Source of the DNA: Planctomycetota bacterium
GTDB taxonomy: Bacteria > Planctomycetota > GCA-002687715
Assembly: GCA_009691765.1 (NCBI GenBank)
Contig: SIAO01000001.1
Coordinates: forward strand, 1-64,000
Length of the DNA stretch: 64,000 nt
Reading direction: 5' to 3'
The notes beneath the pieces are model-generated. The model was not told the origin of the DNA. It did not search any database and worked only from the letters and a program-made list of their open reading frames with translations. This document shows, piece after piece, positions 52,207 to 61,230 of the stretch (positions are counted from its first letter, which is position 1; each line of letters opens with the position of its first letter). A program made the translations under genes and the position numbers.

Positions 52207-53433
52207 TCAATGGTGTGTTTGTGCCGACGCTGCTTGCACGCCGGCCTGCAAATCCACACGACGAAGGGCAAAAAGACCGGCAAGGAACAACAACCCGCAG
52301 AGCGCAAGGGACTCGCGCAGGGGCAGTAGTGCGCGCAGGCCTGTGAAGCACACCAGCCCGAGGAGTGCCCCGCCCTTGCCGGCGAACCCCCAGAGTCCGA
52401 ACCAAGTCGCTTCACGGCCTTGCGGCGCGAGCACGCCGATGATGGCGCGCGCTGAAGCCTGGGTGGCTCCCATGCCAGCGCCTGCAAACGCAGCGCCAAT
52501 ATAGAACAGCGTCCTGTCCACCACCACAGTGCAACACAAGACGGCTGCGCACCAAAGTAGGAGCGAAAGTCGCAGGCCGCGCAACACGCCGATGCGGTCT
52601 TGGAGCAATCCGCAGCCAAGCGCTCCGCCCGCGGCAGCAATTTGCAGCAACACGAAGAGGATGACGATTTCGCCGCCTTCCAAACCCACCACTTGTTCTG
52701 CGTAAATGGCAGCGAGTGCGATGACCACGGCCACGCCAGCTTGGAAGAGTGCCTGAGCGTTAAGAAACCGGAGTGTGTCGCACCAGTGATCGCGTTCTCG
52801 CCACAGATCGCGCAGTGCGCCGCGGCTGGTTGCTGTTTGCTCGCACGATGGAGGCTCACGGAGCACCACCAAGCTGGGAATAGCGAAGATGCAGAAGAAC
52901 GCGGCAGTGGTGAGCAAAGCAGAGTCCATTGCGCCGCGCGTCGCCATGGGGTTCACCAAGAGCAATGCAGCGAGACCACCCGCATAACCAACAGCCCAGC
53001 CCAAGCCGGAGAGTCGCCCCATTTCAGCGCTTGTGCCCAAGCGTGGGAGAAATGTGCTGACAGCGTTTTCACTCAGCAGGAAGGCGAGGTTGGCGCAGAA
53101 CAGAAACAGCATGCTGGCACCAAGGTCGCGGGTCTGGCCCAACAGAAACGTGGCGCCGCAACAAACGAAGACTGTGATGCCCATCCAGCGCTTGCGTTGT
53201 GCGCGCCGATCAGCGACCGCGCCGATCACAGGACTCAGCAGCATCGCCGCGGCCATGGACAAGGCGTTAATCAGTGTCCAGAGCGCATCACCTTCCAGAC
53301 CGAACGCTCCGCCGCTGGGCACGATTTCCGCGACAAACCAGCGCGCATAGACCGCGGTGATGACCACAGTGGTGAACGAGGAATTAGCGAAGTCGAACGC
53401 GCACCAAGCGGCGCGCTCAAGTTTGCGGCTCAA
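52207..53433 (-). CDS. MFS transporter, UMF1/Atg22-like family
   Basis: A 408-residue membrane protein with about 12 transmembrane helices. The N-terminal WCAFDFANSSFTTVVITAVY is the hallmark of the UMF1 family, and LLSPVIGAVADRRAQRKRWM is the MFS loop motif. Related bacterial proteins are little characterised transporters. The start is a TTG at 53433 that overlaps the stop of the 54-aa microprotein as TTGA, with GAGG eight bases upstream; there is no nearby in-frame ATG. It is last in the ABC-microprotein-MFS minus-strand unit. Confidence 0.88.
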   Translation of the reverse strand: MSRKLERAAWCAFDFANSSFTTVVITAVYARWFVAEIVPSGGAFGLEGDALWTLINALSMAAAMLLSPVIGAVADRRAQRKRWMGITVFVCCGATFLLGQTRDLGASMLFLFCANLAFLLSENAVSTFLPRLGTSAEMGRLSGLGWAVGYAGGLAALLLVNPMATRGAMDSALLTTAAFFCIFAIPSLVVLREPPSCEQTATSRGALRDLWRERDHWCDTLRFLNAQALFQAGVAVVIALAAIYAEQVVGLEGGEIVILFVLLQIAAAGGALGCGLLQDRIGVLRGLRLSLLLWCAAVLCCTVVVDRTLFYIGAAFAGAGMGATQASARAIIGVLAPQGREATWFGLWGFAGKGGALLGLVCFTGLRALLPLRESLALCGLLFLAGLFALRRVDLQAGVQAASAQTHH

Positions 53434-53594
53434 AGTCCGCCTCGCATGCGTGTGCCAATCCAGAAGAGTGCGAAGCCTCCAGCGCCAAAGCCGATGAACG
53501 CGCCCTCAGAAACATCGATCCAGAATCCTCCGAGCGCCGCGCCGCCAGTGAGCAGCAATCCCAAGATTTGAAGCGTCTTGCCCAGGTTGCGCAT
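53430..53594 (-). CDS. 54-residue two-helix membrane microprotein
   Basis: A short reading frame of 54 residues: basic start MRNLGKTLQ, a hydrophobic helix ILGLLLTGGAALGGFWIDV, then a second Gly/Phe-rich hydrophobic segment GAFIGFGAGGFALFWIG ending TRMRGGL. Small two-helix proteins of this kind are common in bacterial genomes. Its stop overlaps the MFS start (TTGA at 53433-53430) and its ATG lies 12 bases from the ABC exporter stop. The tight overlap with both neighbours suggests it is translated. No function is known. Confidence 0.65.
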   Translation of the reverse strand: MRNLGKTLQILGLLLTGGAALGGFWIDVSEGAFIGFGAGGFALFWIGTRMRGGL

Positions 53595-53606
53595 GAGCGG
53601 AACTTA

Positions 53607-55424
53607 TCACGCCGACAGCGGTGGCTCAGGTGCAGCCGCTGATGCCGCAGAGTCCGAGCGGAATTGCAGACGGTAGAGTCGCGAATACAGCCCGCCTGCA
53701 TGTAGGAGTTGCCGGTGCGGTCCAACTTCCGCCAAGGACCCATGGTGGAGTACGAGGGCGCGGTCGCAATGTTCCACGGTGCTCAAGCGGTGAGCGATGA
53801 CGAGTGCAGTGCGCCCGGCGAGCACGGAACGCAGCGCGCGCGACAAGCGAGCTTCCGTTTCTGTGTCGATGCTCGCTGTTGCTTCATCGAGAATCAGTAT
53901 GGCAGGGTCTTGGGCCAATGTGCGCGCAAAGGCCAACAGTTGTTTTTCGCCACTGCTCAGGCCTTCGCCGCGTTCGTGGATAAGACCATCAAGACCGCCC
54001 AGTCGCGTCGCGATGCCTTCGGCCTGAGCCGTCACGATGCAGTTGCGGAGCATGTCGTCGCTGCAATTGGTGCTGCCGAGGAGCAGGTTCTCACGCAGTG
54101 TCCCAGCGAAGAGAAACACATCTTGTAGGACGACTCCAACTTGACGGCGAAGGAACTCCGGTGGCAGCGTGTCGAGGGATCGTCCGTCGAGCAGCACACG
54201 GCCTTTGTCCGGGTCGTACAAGCGAGCCATCAATGCCATCACTGTGGACTTGCCGGCACCTGTGGAACCGACGAGAGCCACGCGCTCGCGCGCAGCGAGC
54301 GTGAAGCTCAAACCGCGCAACACTGGTGTTTCTCCGTAGGCGAATTCCACATTGTCGAAACGCACTTCTCCTGCAACGCTCGCTGGTGCGGCTTGCACTT
54401 TCGCTTGACTCAGCTCCGAGCCAGTGTCCAAAAGATGGAAGACTCTGTCGCCCGCAGCAATTGCTGATTGCAAAATGTTGACGCGATCCGCAACCTGTCG
54501 CAGAGGCTCGATGAACATCGCAAGGTAGAACCAGAAACTGAGCAATGTGCCCACGGGGAGATCTGCGTTCGTGACGCGTTGGTACCCAACCAAGAGCAAA
54601 AGAGCGGTGCCGAGGGCTGGCAAGAACTCCGTGCCGGGGAAGAACCACGAGAAATTGCGCACGGTACGCAGGTGAGCGTCGCGCAGCGCATCGTTGCGTA
54701 CGGAATAACCGGCGTGTGCCCAGTCTTCACGTGCATAGGCTCGAATGGTCGTGATCCCCGCGATGGCTTCTGTCGCGAAACCGTTGGCCTCGCCACTGCG
54801 TTCCCGCACTTCACGAAAGAACACGCGACCGCGTCTTTGAAACCAGAAGGCCCACATCAAGATCAGTGGAACCACACACAGCGTGGCCAATGCTAGGCGC
54901 CAATCCAGAACGAGGAGCACCACGGAGATTCCGGCGATGCGGAGCAGATCGGCCAGCAATACGTCGACACCCGAAACAAAGAACTCGTTGATGGTGTCGA
55001 TGTCTTGTGTGACGCGTGTCACTAACAGGCCACTGTTGTGTCGGTCGAAGAAGCGCAAATCGCGGCTTGAGAGATGTTCGAAAAGCCGACAACGCAGGTC
55101 GTGCACCACGCGTTGGCCTGTGCGGTTGGTGATGCGCGTCTGCACATAGCGTGCACCAAACGCGGCGATGCCGAGAGCGCACAGCAACATTGCCGGCAGG
55201 AGCACCGTCTCGAACCCGTTGGATTCTGCGTCGCTGGCAGTTGGCTTCAACCATGTGTCCACACTCTTTCCAAGCACCAGCGGCATGCTGAGGTTCAGGG
55301 CCATCAGCAGTAACAGCAGCAAGGAAGAGAGCACAAAGCCCGAGGCGTGAGGCTTCGCAAAACGGAGCATGCGCAAGACCAGAGTGCGATCAAAGACCTT
55401 GCCACTGATCGCTCCGTTTCTCAC
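53607..55424 (-). CDS. ABC exporter half-transporter with canonical Walker B glutamate
   Basis: A 605-residue MsbA-type half-transporter with six N-terminal transmembrane helices and a C-terminal ATPase. Walker A is GSTGAGKST, the signature is LSSGEKQ (non-standard, expected LSGGQ), Walker B is ILILDEATASID with its catalytic Glu, and the H-loop is IAHRLST. It forms a pair with the upstream gene at 55421-57175. The GTG start at 55424 overlaps that gene's stop as GTGA. Substrate (drug, lipid or peptide) cannot be told. Confidence 0.92.
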   Translation of the reverse strand: MRNGAISGKVFDRTLVLRMLRFAKPHASGFVLSSLLLLLLMALNLSMPLVLGKSVDTWLKPTASDAESNGFETVLLPAMLLCALGIAAFGARYVQTRITNRTGQRVVHDLRCRLFEHLSSRDLRFFDRHNSGLLVTRVTQDIDTINEFFVSGVDVLLADLLRIAGISVVLLVLDWRLALATLCVVPLILMWAFWFQRRGRVFFREVRERSGEANGFATEAIAGITTIRAYAREDWAHAGYSVRNDALRDAHLRTVRNFSWFFPGTEFLPALGTALLLLVGYQRVTNADLPVGTLLSFWFYLAMFIEPLRQVADRVNILQSAIAAGDRVFHLLDTGSELSQAKVQAAPASVAGEVRFDNVEFAYGETPVLRGLSFTLAARERVALVGSTGAGKSTVMALMARLYDPDKGRVLLDGRSLDTLPPEFLRRQVGVVLQDVFLFAGTLRENLLLGSTNCSDDMLRNCIVTAQAEGIATRLGGLDGLIHERGEGLSSGEKQLLAFARTLAQDPAILILDEATASIDTETEARLSRALRSVLAGRTALVIAHRLSTVEHCDRALVLHHGSLAEVGPHRQLLHAGGLYSRLYRLQFRSDSAASAAAPEPPLSA

Positions 55425-57175
55425 GACACCGCCTCCACCGCGCTCAAGTCGTCCGAGGCGCGCCAGAGCCTGCGGTAGGGGCCAGCGACGGTCAGTAGCT
55501 GCGCGTGCGTGCCCTGTTGCACGAGCGCTCCTGCTTCGAAGACCAAAATGTTGTCAGCGGCGGTCAGCGCATGCAGTCGGTGAGTCACGATGAGTGTGGT
55601 GCGGGGCGGCACTGCCGTTTGCAACGAAGCGCAAATGTTCGCTTCCGTTTCGGCGTCCACCGCAGACAGTGGATCGTCCAGCAGGAGCACCGGGGCTTCT
55701 TGCAGCAATGCGCGCGCGAGGCAGGCACGTTGACGCTGACCACCAGAAAGTGTCACGCCGCGTTCGCCGACTTCAGTGTCCACACCATGGGGCAGGTGTG
55801 CCAAATCGCCCAATAAGCACGATGTTTGCAGTGCTGCTTGCAAGCGCTCCTCGGAAGCCGAGCTGCCGAACAGGATGTTGGCGCGCAGTGTGTCGCTAAA
55901 GAGAAAGCTCTCTTGCAGCACTACGGCCATAGTTTGGCGCAGATCAGCGAGCGACCAATCGAGCACATCCATGCCGCCAACAAACAATGTTCCGCGCGGT
56001 GGATCATGCAGGCGCAGAAGCAGGAGCAGAAGCGTGCTCTTGCCGCTGCCCATGCGGCCTACGATGCCCACGGTGGATCCTGCTGAAAGGCAAAAGGAGA
56101 TGTCCTGCAACACATCAGTTGTGGCGTCTGGGTAACGGAACGAGAGCTTGCGAGCTTCGATAATGGGTGGGGCACTGCTCTTGTTGCCTCCGCTTCCCTC
56201 TTGGGGAAGTGCACGGAGTTTCTCCAACAATGCGAGGTTGGCGTCAGCCGATTGAAACAAGCCCAATGTCCAACCAAGCGCAATCATGGGCCACACCAAC
56301 AGATTGAGATAACCGCTGAAGGCTGTGAATGCTCCAATGCTGAGTTCTTGTTGCAGCACAGCGCGCCCGCCGAATACGAAGATGAGCACGAGTGCGATGC
56401 CGGCGAACAACTCGATGCAACCCGAGAACAGAGCTCGTTGGCGTACGAGGCGTAGGCTCACAGCTTGCAGGCGTTGCGAGGCCGCTGCGAATCCAGCTAA
56501 CCGTTGCGATTCGCGTCCGAGCGTTTTGACGACGCGCATTCCTGAGAATGTCTCTTGCGCTTCAGCCGCGAGCAAACCTTGGACTTCTTGCAGTTCAGTG
56601 CTGTGCAAGTGGATACGGTGCAAGATGGGTCGGAGAGTGACGAACAAGGTCAGCATAGGTGCGATGGCCACGAGGGTCAGCAAGGGTGAAGTGCTGATCA
56701 TCAGGCCGAGGGCGGCGCAGCCGAGAGCTGCTGTGCCCAGTGCGTGCATGAGACCTGGCCCGTAGCCCATGCGTACAGACTCGGGCGCACTCGTGAGACG
56801 TGTCAGGAGTTCGCCGCGGCGCAAACTTCGCAACCCCTGAAGTTGCAGATGGAGCATGTTCCGAAATAGCCCTGAGCGCATGTCGCGCTCGGTATGGCGA
56901 CTCCAGCCGATGAGCAACCAGCGCATCCACCACTGACAGGTTGCCGTGACCGCGGCAAAGGCCAGCACCATCAACAACATGCGCTGCAATTCCGAGCGTT
57001 CTCCATGTTGCACCACGACATCCACCGCGTGGCCTGTGAAGTAGGGTGCAGCTACGGCCAGAGTGTTGCGCAAAAGCAGGCATAGAGCTCCGGTGGCGAG
57101 CTGATGCCAACGAGCGCGTGCCGAGGCGCGCAAAGTTTTTTCGCGAAGGAATTGAAACACGGTGAGTGCGGCCAT
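55421..57175 (-). CDS. ABC exporter half-transporter with Asp in place of the Walker B glutamate
   Basis: A 584-residue half-transporter with six helices and an ATPase. Walker A is GRMGSGKST, the signature is canonical LSGGQRQR, and Walker B is LLLDDPLSAVD, where Asp replaces the catalytic Glu; the H-loop is VTHRLHA. With the partner's altered signature this gives one degenerate and one active ATP site, as in BmrCD or TM287/288. The ATG at 57175 is preferred over the longer frame from 57271. Its start lies 49 bases from divergent lpxK. Confidence 0.92.
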   Translation of the reverse strand: MAALTVFQFLREKTLRASARARWHQLATGALCLLLRNTLAVAAPYFTGHAVDVVVQHGERSELQRMLLMVLAFAAVTATCQWWMRWLLIGWSRHTERDMRSGLFRNMLHLQLQGLRSLRRGELLTRLTSAPESVRMGYGPGLMHALGTAALGCAALGLMISTSPLLTLVAIAPMLTLFVTLRPILHRIHLHSTELQEVQGLLAAEAQETFSGMRVVKTLGRESQRLAGFAAASQRLQAVSLRLVRQRALFSGCIELFAGIALVLIFVFGGRAVLQQELSIGAFTAFSGYLNLLVWPMIALGWTLGLFQSADANLALLEKLRALPQEGSGGNKSSAPPIIEARKLSFRYPDATTDVLQDISFCLSAGSTVGIVGRMGSGKSTLLLLLLRLHDPPRGTLFVGGMDVLDWSLADLRQTMAVVLQESFLFSDTLRANILFGSSASEERLQAALQTSCLLGDLAHLPHGVDTEVGERGVTLSGGQRQRACLARALLQEAPVLLLDDPLSAVDAETEANICASLQTAVPPRTTLIVTHRLHALTAADNILVFEAGALVQQGTHAQLLTVAGPYRRLWRASDDLSAVEAVS

Positions 57176-57224
57176 GATGCTGGCTAGCGCGCGAGCGGGC
57201 AAGCATGCTACGGTCTCAACCGCA

Positions 57225-58271
57225 ATGGACACACAGGTGTTGGCCCGCTGGCTTCGTGGTGAGCAACGCACTGTTGCGGGCGAATTACTGCGTCTGTTGC
57301 TGCTGCCGTTCGCGTTGGTTTATGGACTCTGCGCTTGGCTGAAGCAGGCGCTCGTTCGCCCGCAGCGCTTGCCTGTGTGTGTGTTGAGCATCGGCAATCT
57401 TGAGCTCGGGGGGACGGGGAAAAGTGTGTTCGTCCGTTGGCTCGCTCAACGGCTCGAAAGCCGTGGGCAACGGGTGCTCGTTGTATCTCGGGGCTACGGC
57501 GCAAAGGTGATAGCTGGCATCGATGAAGAGGGCGCAGAGCTGCGCGCTGCTGGATTGCGTTGCGCGCAAGGTCCCAAGCGGCACAGTGTGGCGCTCGAAG
57601 CTCTGCGTAGTGCGCCTGCTGACGTCGTGCTGCTCGACGATGGAGCGCAGCACAGGCGACTGCATCGCGATGGAGAGGTTTTGCTTTTCGACGCCGCGCG
57701 GCCCTTCGGCGCTGGCTGGCCACTGCCTGCTGGGAGTTTGAGAGGGTTTGTGTGTGCAGGGCCGAAACCTGGGCTCGTTGTGCTGACGCGTACCGATGAA
57801 GTGCAGCCCGAGGTGCTTGCTCGTACGCGCGAACGTTTAGAGCGGCTCTATCCCAAAGTTCCTTGTGTTGCGCTGCGCTACCGCGCTACTGCGTTGCTCC
57901 CGGAAGGCCACATCGCTTCTCTGGCAGGCCGAAAGGTGTTTCTGCTCAGTGGTGTTGCTCGGCCAGCCTCATTTCGCAGGTTGGTGGAAGCATGCGGGGC
58001 TCGAGTCGTGGGAGAACACGCAGCGGCGGATCATCACGCTTGGAATTCGGCGGAGGTCTATCAAATCGCGGAACGCGCGAAGGATGCAGACGCTGATTTG
58101 TTGCTGACGACGGGCAAAGACTGGTCCAAAGTGCTGGATTTTCGGTGCCAACCACCGCTTGGGGCAGTTCTGATCGAGGCGGTGTTGGATGTAGCAGACA
58201 CCGCCAGCGTGGATGAGTTCTGCACGGGATTGCTGCAATCGGCCGCAGCAGGGCAGCCTGTCACCCCATAG
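57225..58271 (+). CDS. lpxK: Tetraacyldisaccharide 4'-kinase LpxK
   Basis: A 348-residue inner-membrane-associated kinase that phosphorylates the lipid A precursor. It has an N-terminal hydrophobic segment (LLRLLLLPFALVYGL), then the family motifs VLSIGNLELGGTGKS (P-loop), VVSRGYGAK, LLDDGAQHRRL, LPAGSLRGF and LLTTGKDW. Length is in the LpxK range. It indicates an outer membrane with lipid A. The ATG at 57225 begins the gene; it is divergent from the ABC exporter and precedes the sigma-54 activator by 44 bases. Confidence 0.95.
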   Translation: MDTQVLARWLRGEQRTVAGELLRLLLLPFALVYGLCAWLKQALVRPQRLPVCVLSIGNLELGGTGKSVFVRWLAQRLESRGQRVLVVSRGYGAKVIAGIDEEGAELRAAGLRCAQGPKRHSVALEALRSAPADVVLLDDGAQHRRLHRDGEVLLFDAARPFGAGWPLPAGSLRGFVCAGPKPGLVVLTRTDEVQPEVLARTRERLERLYPKVPCVALRYRATALLPEGHIASLAGRKVFLLSGVARPASFRRLVEACGARVVGEHAAADHHAWNSAEVYQIAERAKDADADLLLTTGKDWSKVLDFRCQPPLGAVLIEAVLDVADTASVDEFCTGLLQSAAAGQPVTP

Positions 58272-58315
58272 TTCGGATATGGCTCGCCATCACGGATGCT
58301 GGTTCCGTACATAGA

Positions 58316-60235
58316 ATGCACTCCATGCCCGCCCGAGACGACAGTACAGCAGTTCCAGCCAGCTCCAACGCTGCGCGGTTGCACATCCACTCGCCTGTTG
58401 GTGAATTGGATGTGGCACTTGGCTCGAAGGCGGTGCGACTTGGTCGCGGTGAAGAAAACACTGTTGTGCTTTCAGACCCGCGCGTCAGTCGTGAACATGT
58501 GGTGATCGAGGCGGAAGGTGCGGGCGCGCGTTTCTCCGATCTCGGCAGCCAGAATGGGACTTGGTGGCGCGGGCAACGCTGTACAGGCGGCGTACTGGCC
58601 CACGGTGACAGCATTCGTATCGGTGGCACTACGGTTCGATTCGAATCAGGCGTGACGGCGGCTACGACAGCAACTGCGGCCCCTGTGGTAGATGCCTCTA
58701 TCGAGATTCTCTTGCGGTTGGATGAGCATGTGGTCCTAGATCCACAGGCGCCTGATTTGTTGGAACGTGTTCTCGACGCGGCCATCGCATGCACCGCGTC
58801 CGAGCGTGGCTTTGTGTTGGAGCATCGCCCGAGCGGCATGATGCTGGCGGCAGCGCGCGGCCTCGATGGCGATGATGTACCCAGCGCAGAGCGCGAGTTG
58901 TCTTGGTCCATCGCGATTCGTGTTGCGACCAGTGGCGACGACTTGATGCTCGCGGATGCTCGTAATGACGGGCGCTTCAGTGGCAACGAATCTGTGGAGA
59001 ATCTCGGGTTGCGCTCGGTGTTGTGTGTGCCGATTCGCACACAGGCAGGCATTCGTGCGGTGATTTACCTCGAGCATCGGGGTGTCGCTGGTGCCTACAG
59101 CGGACAACAGCGCTTGCTGCTGCGGCTCTTTGCCAATCGAGCTGCACTTGCTCTTCAAGCTCGCGACAGCATCGCCGCGACGGTTCGCCAGCTCTCGTCG
59201 GCGGAAGCGCGAAACGCGCGTCAGGCTATCGTGTTGCAACAACGCGATGTGGAATTGGAGACGCTGAAACAAGGCCATCACATCGATGCAGGCTCAATAA
59301 GCGGGCTGCTCGGCAATAGCGATGTCATGGTGGCTGTGCGCGCCAAACTGGCGCGCATGGCCCTTACCGATTTGCCAGTTTTGCTCAGCGGCGAGTCGGG
59401 GACGGGCAAGGAACTTGCTGCGCATGCCCTGCATGCAGGGTCTGCGCGTCGCAGCGGACCGTTTTTGACGCTCTCATGCGCAGCGGTGCCAGAGGCTTTG
59501 GTCGAGAATGAACTTTTCGGCCATCGGCGCGGCGCTTACACCGGTGCCGATGAAGGCGCGCCTGGGATGTTTGAAGCCGCTCACGGCGGGACGCTGTTTC
59601 TCGACGGCATTTCAGAGATGTCTTTGGCAGTGCAGGCGAGTCTGCTGCGGGTGCTCGAGCAAGGAGTCATACGGCGCATCGGTGAACGCAATGAGCGCTC
59701 GATAGATGTGCGCATCATCGCGGCCACAAGAGATGATCTCGCCGCGCTCGTGCGGAATGGCACTTTCCGCGAGGATCTTTATTACCGCTTGCACGTTTTG
59801 GAATTGGTTTTGCCGCCGCTTCGGGAACACCCCGCAGACATTCCCGAACTCGCGGTCGCTTTGTTGCAGCGCCACGCGTCACTGCAGTGTCCCGAATTGA
59901 CGCCGGCTGCGCTTGGTGCCCTTGCAGTTGCACACTGGCCCGGCAATGTGCGGCAACTTGAAAACGAGATGAGGCGGGTGGCCGCAGGCGGATCAAAGCT
60001 AATCGAAGTGGCCGATCTCGATTTGAGTGGCGCCGCCGCTGTGCCCTTGATGCGTGTTGAAGGCATTGTCTACGCAAACTTGACGAGCCTCGTCGAAGCG
60101 CTCGAAGCGCAACAACTGCGCATGGCCATGCGCCAAGCGTCGGGTCATAGGACGCATGCAGCCGAATTGCTCGGCATCACCCGGTTTACACTACAGCGAA
60201 AGCTCGAAAAATATGGAATGGGAGGACTAGAATGA
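58316..60235 (+). CDS. FHA-GAF-AAA+ sigma-54-dependent activator with altered Walker B
   Basis: A 639-residue transcription activator. FHA domain at about residues 30-110 ([31 protein letters not shown]), GAF at about 130-285, a coiled linker, AAA+ domain at about 328-560, and a Fis-type helix-turn-helix at about 608-632 ([18 protein letters not shown]). Walker A is GESGTGKE. The sigma-54 loop is GAYTGA (usually GAFTGA). Walker B reads LFLDGISEM where LFLDEI is expected, so the catalytic Glu is Gly. Arg-finger region FREDLYYRL is present. FHA binds phosphothreonine. Its end overlaps the next gene as ATGA. An alternative start is ATG 58325. Confidence 0.93.
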   Translation: MHSMPARDDSTAVPASSNAARLHIHSPVGELDVALGSKAVRLGRGEENTVVLSDPRVSREHVVIEAEGAGARFSDLGSQNGTWWRGQRCTGGVLAHGDSIRIGGTTVRFESGVTAATTATAAPVVDASIEILLRLDEHVVLDPQAPDLLERVLDAAIACTASERGFVLEHRPSGMMLAAARGLDGDDVPSAERELSWSIAIRVATSGDDLMLADARNDGRFSGNESVENLGLRSVLCVPIRTQAGIRAVIYLEHRGVAGAYSGQQRLLLRLFANRAALALQARDSIAATVRQLSSAEARNARQAIVLQQRDVELETLKQGHHIDAGSISGLLGNSDVMVAVRAKLARMALTDLPVLLSGESGTGKELAAHALHAGSARRSGPFLTLSCAAVPEALVENELFGHRRGAYTGADEGAPGMFEAAHGGTLFLDGISEMSLAVQASLLRVLEQGVIRRIGERNERSIDVRIIAATRDDLAALVRNGTFREDLYYRLHVLELVLPPLREHPADIPELAVALLQRHASLQCPELTPAALGALAVAHWPGNVRQLENEMRRVAAGGSKLIEVADLDLSGAAAVPLMRVEGIVYANLTSLVEALEAQQLRMAMRQASGHRTHAAELLGITRFTLQRKLEKYGMGGLE

Positions 60236-61230
60236 ACGGAGTTTTGTGGAAGCTGATAGCGGTGTGGTGCTGTGCGCTCTTGTGTGTGCGCGCGCAGGAC
60301 ACGGCTGAAGAAGCGAAAGAGGTTGCTACCGCCACGGGGTTGCAGATTGAATCCCAAGAAAGCGAGCATTTCGTATTTCTCTGGGGCGCTCCAAGAGCAG
60401 CAGGGCAGCCTTCAGTGATCGCGGCAGAAGCCGCGTGGAGTGAATTCAGTAAAATGAGCGGTGTCACGGACGCAGGGCTCTTGTTCGGAACGCGCAAGCC
60501 GCTCGTGGGGCTCTTTGCTGCAAAAACTGGCTACGACAAATATGCCGATTGGTATGACGCCAAATACAAACCCTATCCAGGTTTTGCAGAGAATGTGAAG
60601 CGTGCGGTGTTCTGGCCGCAACCCACGCCGCGCATTGCGACTTTCACACATTTGAAGCCCAATACGCCAGAATCTGCGCGCAACATTTTTGCGCATGAAA
60701 TCGGACACCTCTTGGTGATGCGTTGGAAGTACCACAACAACTTCTTGCCACCTTGGTTCGAAGAGGGTTTCGCTTGTTGGATTGAAGCCAAGGCCCTTGG
60801 TCGCAACAATTGCTACTGCTTCAGTGGTGGCTATGGCGATCGCGCCACACGATTGGACAAGATCAACGATATTGAATGGCCCAAATGGAAAGCTGCTGTG
60901 GCGCAACAAGTGAAGGGCAAGTCCGACAAAGCACTGCGCAACCTCGTGCCTATGCCGCTCTCGGATCTCGCCGCTCCTGAGATGGGCAAAGCGTGGTCCG
61001 TTGTTGATTTCATGGCCTCCCAAGGGGGCGAAAAGTTGTTGTTGTTCATCGAGAAGTTCAAAGCCCATTGGCCCAAAGACATCGTTTTCGAGCACAACGC
61101 GGCGAAGGCGGAAGCTCAAGAAAAGGCTCTGAATGAGGTGTTTGGAAAGGATTTCGACAGCTTCGACGCTGCGTGGCGAGCGTGGGTGCTGAAGACCTAC
61201 AGCATGACTTCGGCGCCGGTACGCAAGTGA
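60232..61230 (+). CDS. Exported HExxH metallopeptidase-like (gluzincin) protein
   Basis: A 332-residue protein with signal peptide [22 protein letters not shown]. The zinc motif HEIGH (in NIFAHEIGHLLVMRW) is followed about 24 residues later by PPWFEEGFACW, whose Glu is the likely third ligand, as in gluzincins. The arrangement resembles peptidase MA-like proteins. Residues DLAAPEMGKAWSVVDFMAS form the typical later helix. Activity is not certain. It starts in a four-base overlap with the FHA activator and ends in a GTGA overlap with the kinase gene, so the three are likely co-translated. Confidence 0.82.
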   Translation: MNGVLWKLIAVWCCALLCVRAQDTAEEAKEVATATGLQIESQESEHFVFLWGAPRAAGQPSVIAAEAAWSEFSKMSGVTDAGLLFGTRKPLVGLFAAKTGYDKYADWYDAKYKPYPGFAENVKRAVFWPQPTPRIATFTHLKPNTPESARNIFAHEIGHLLVMRWKYHNNFLPPWFEEGFACWIEAKALGRNNCYCFSGGYGDRATRLDKINDIEWPKWKAAVAQQVKGKSDKALRNLVPMPLSDLAAPEMGKAWSVVDFMASQGGEKLLLFIEKFKAHWPKDIVFEHNAAKAEAQEKALNEVFGKDFDSFDAAWRAWVLKTYSMTSAPVRK

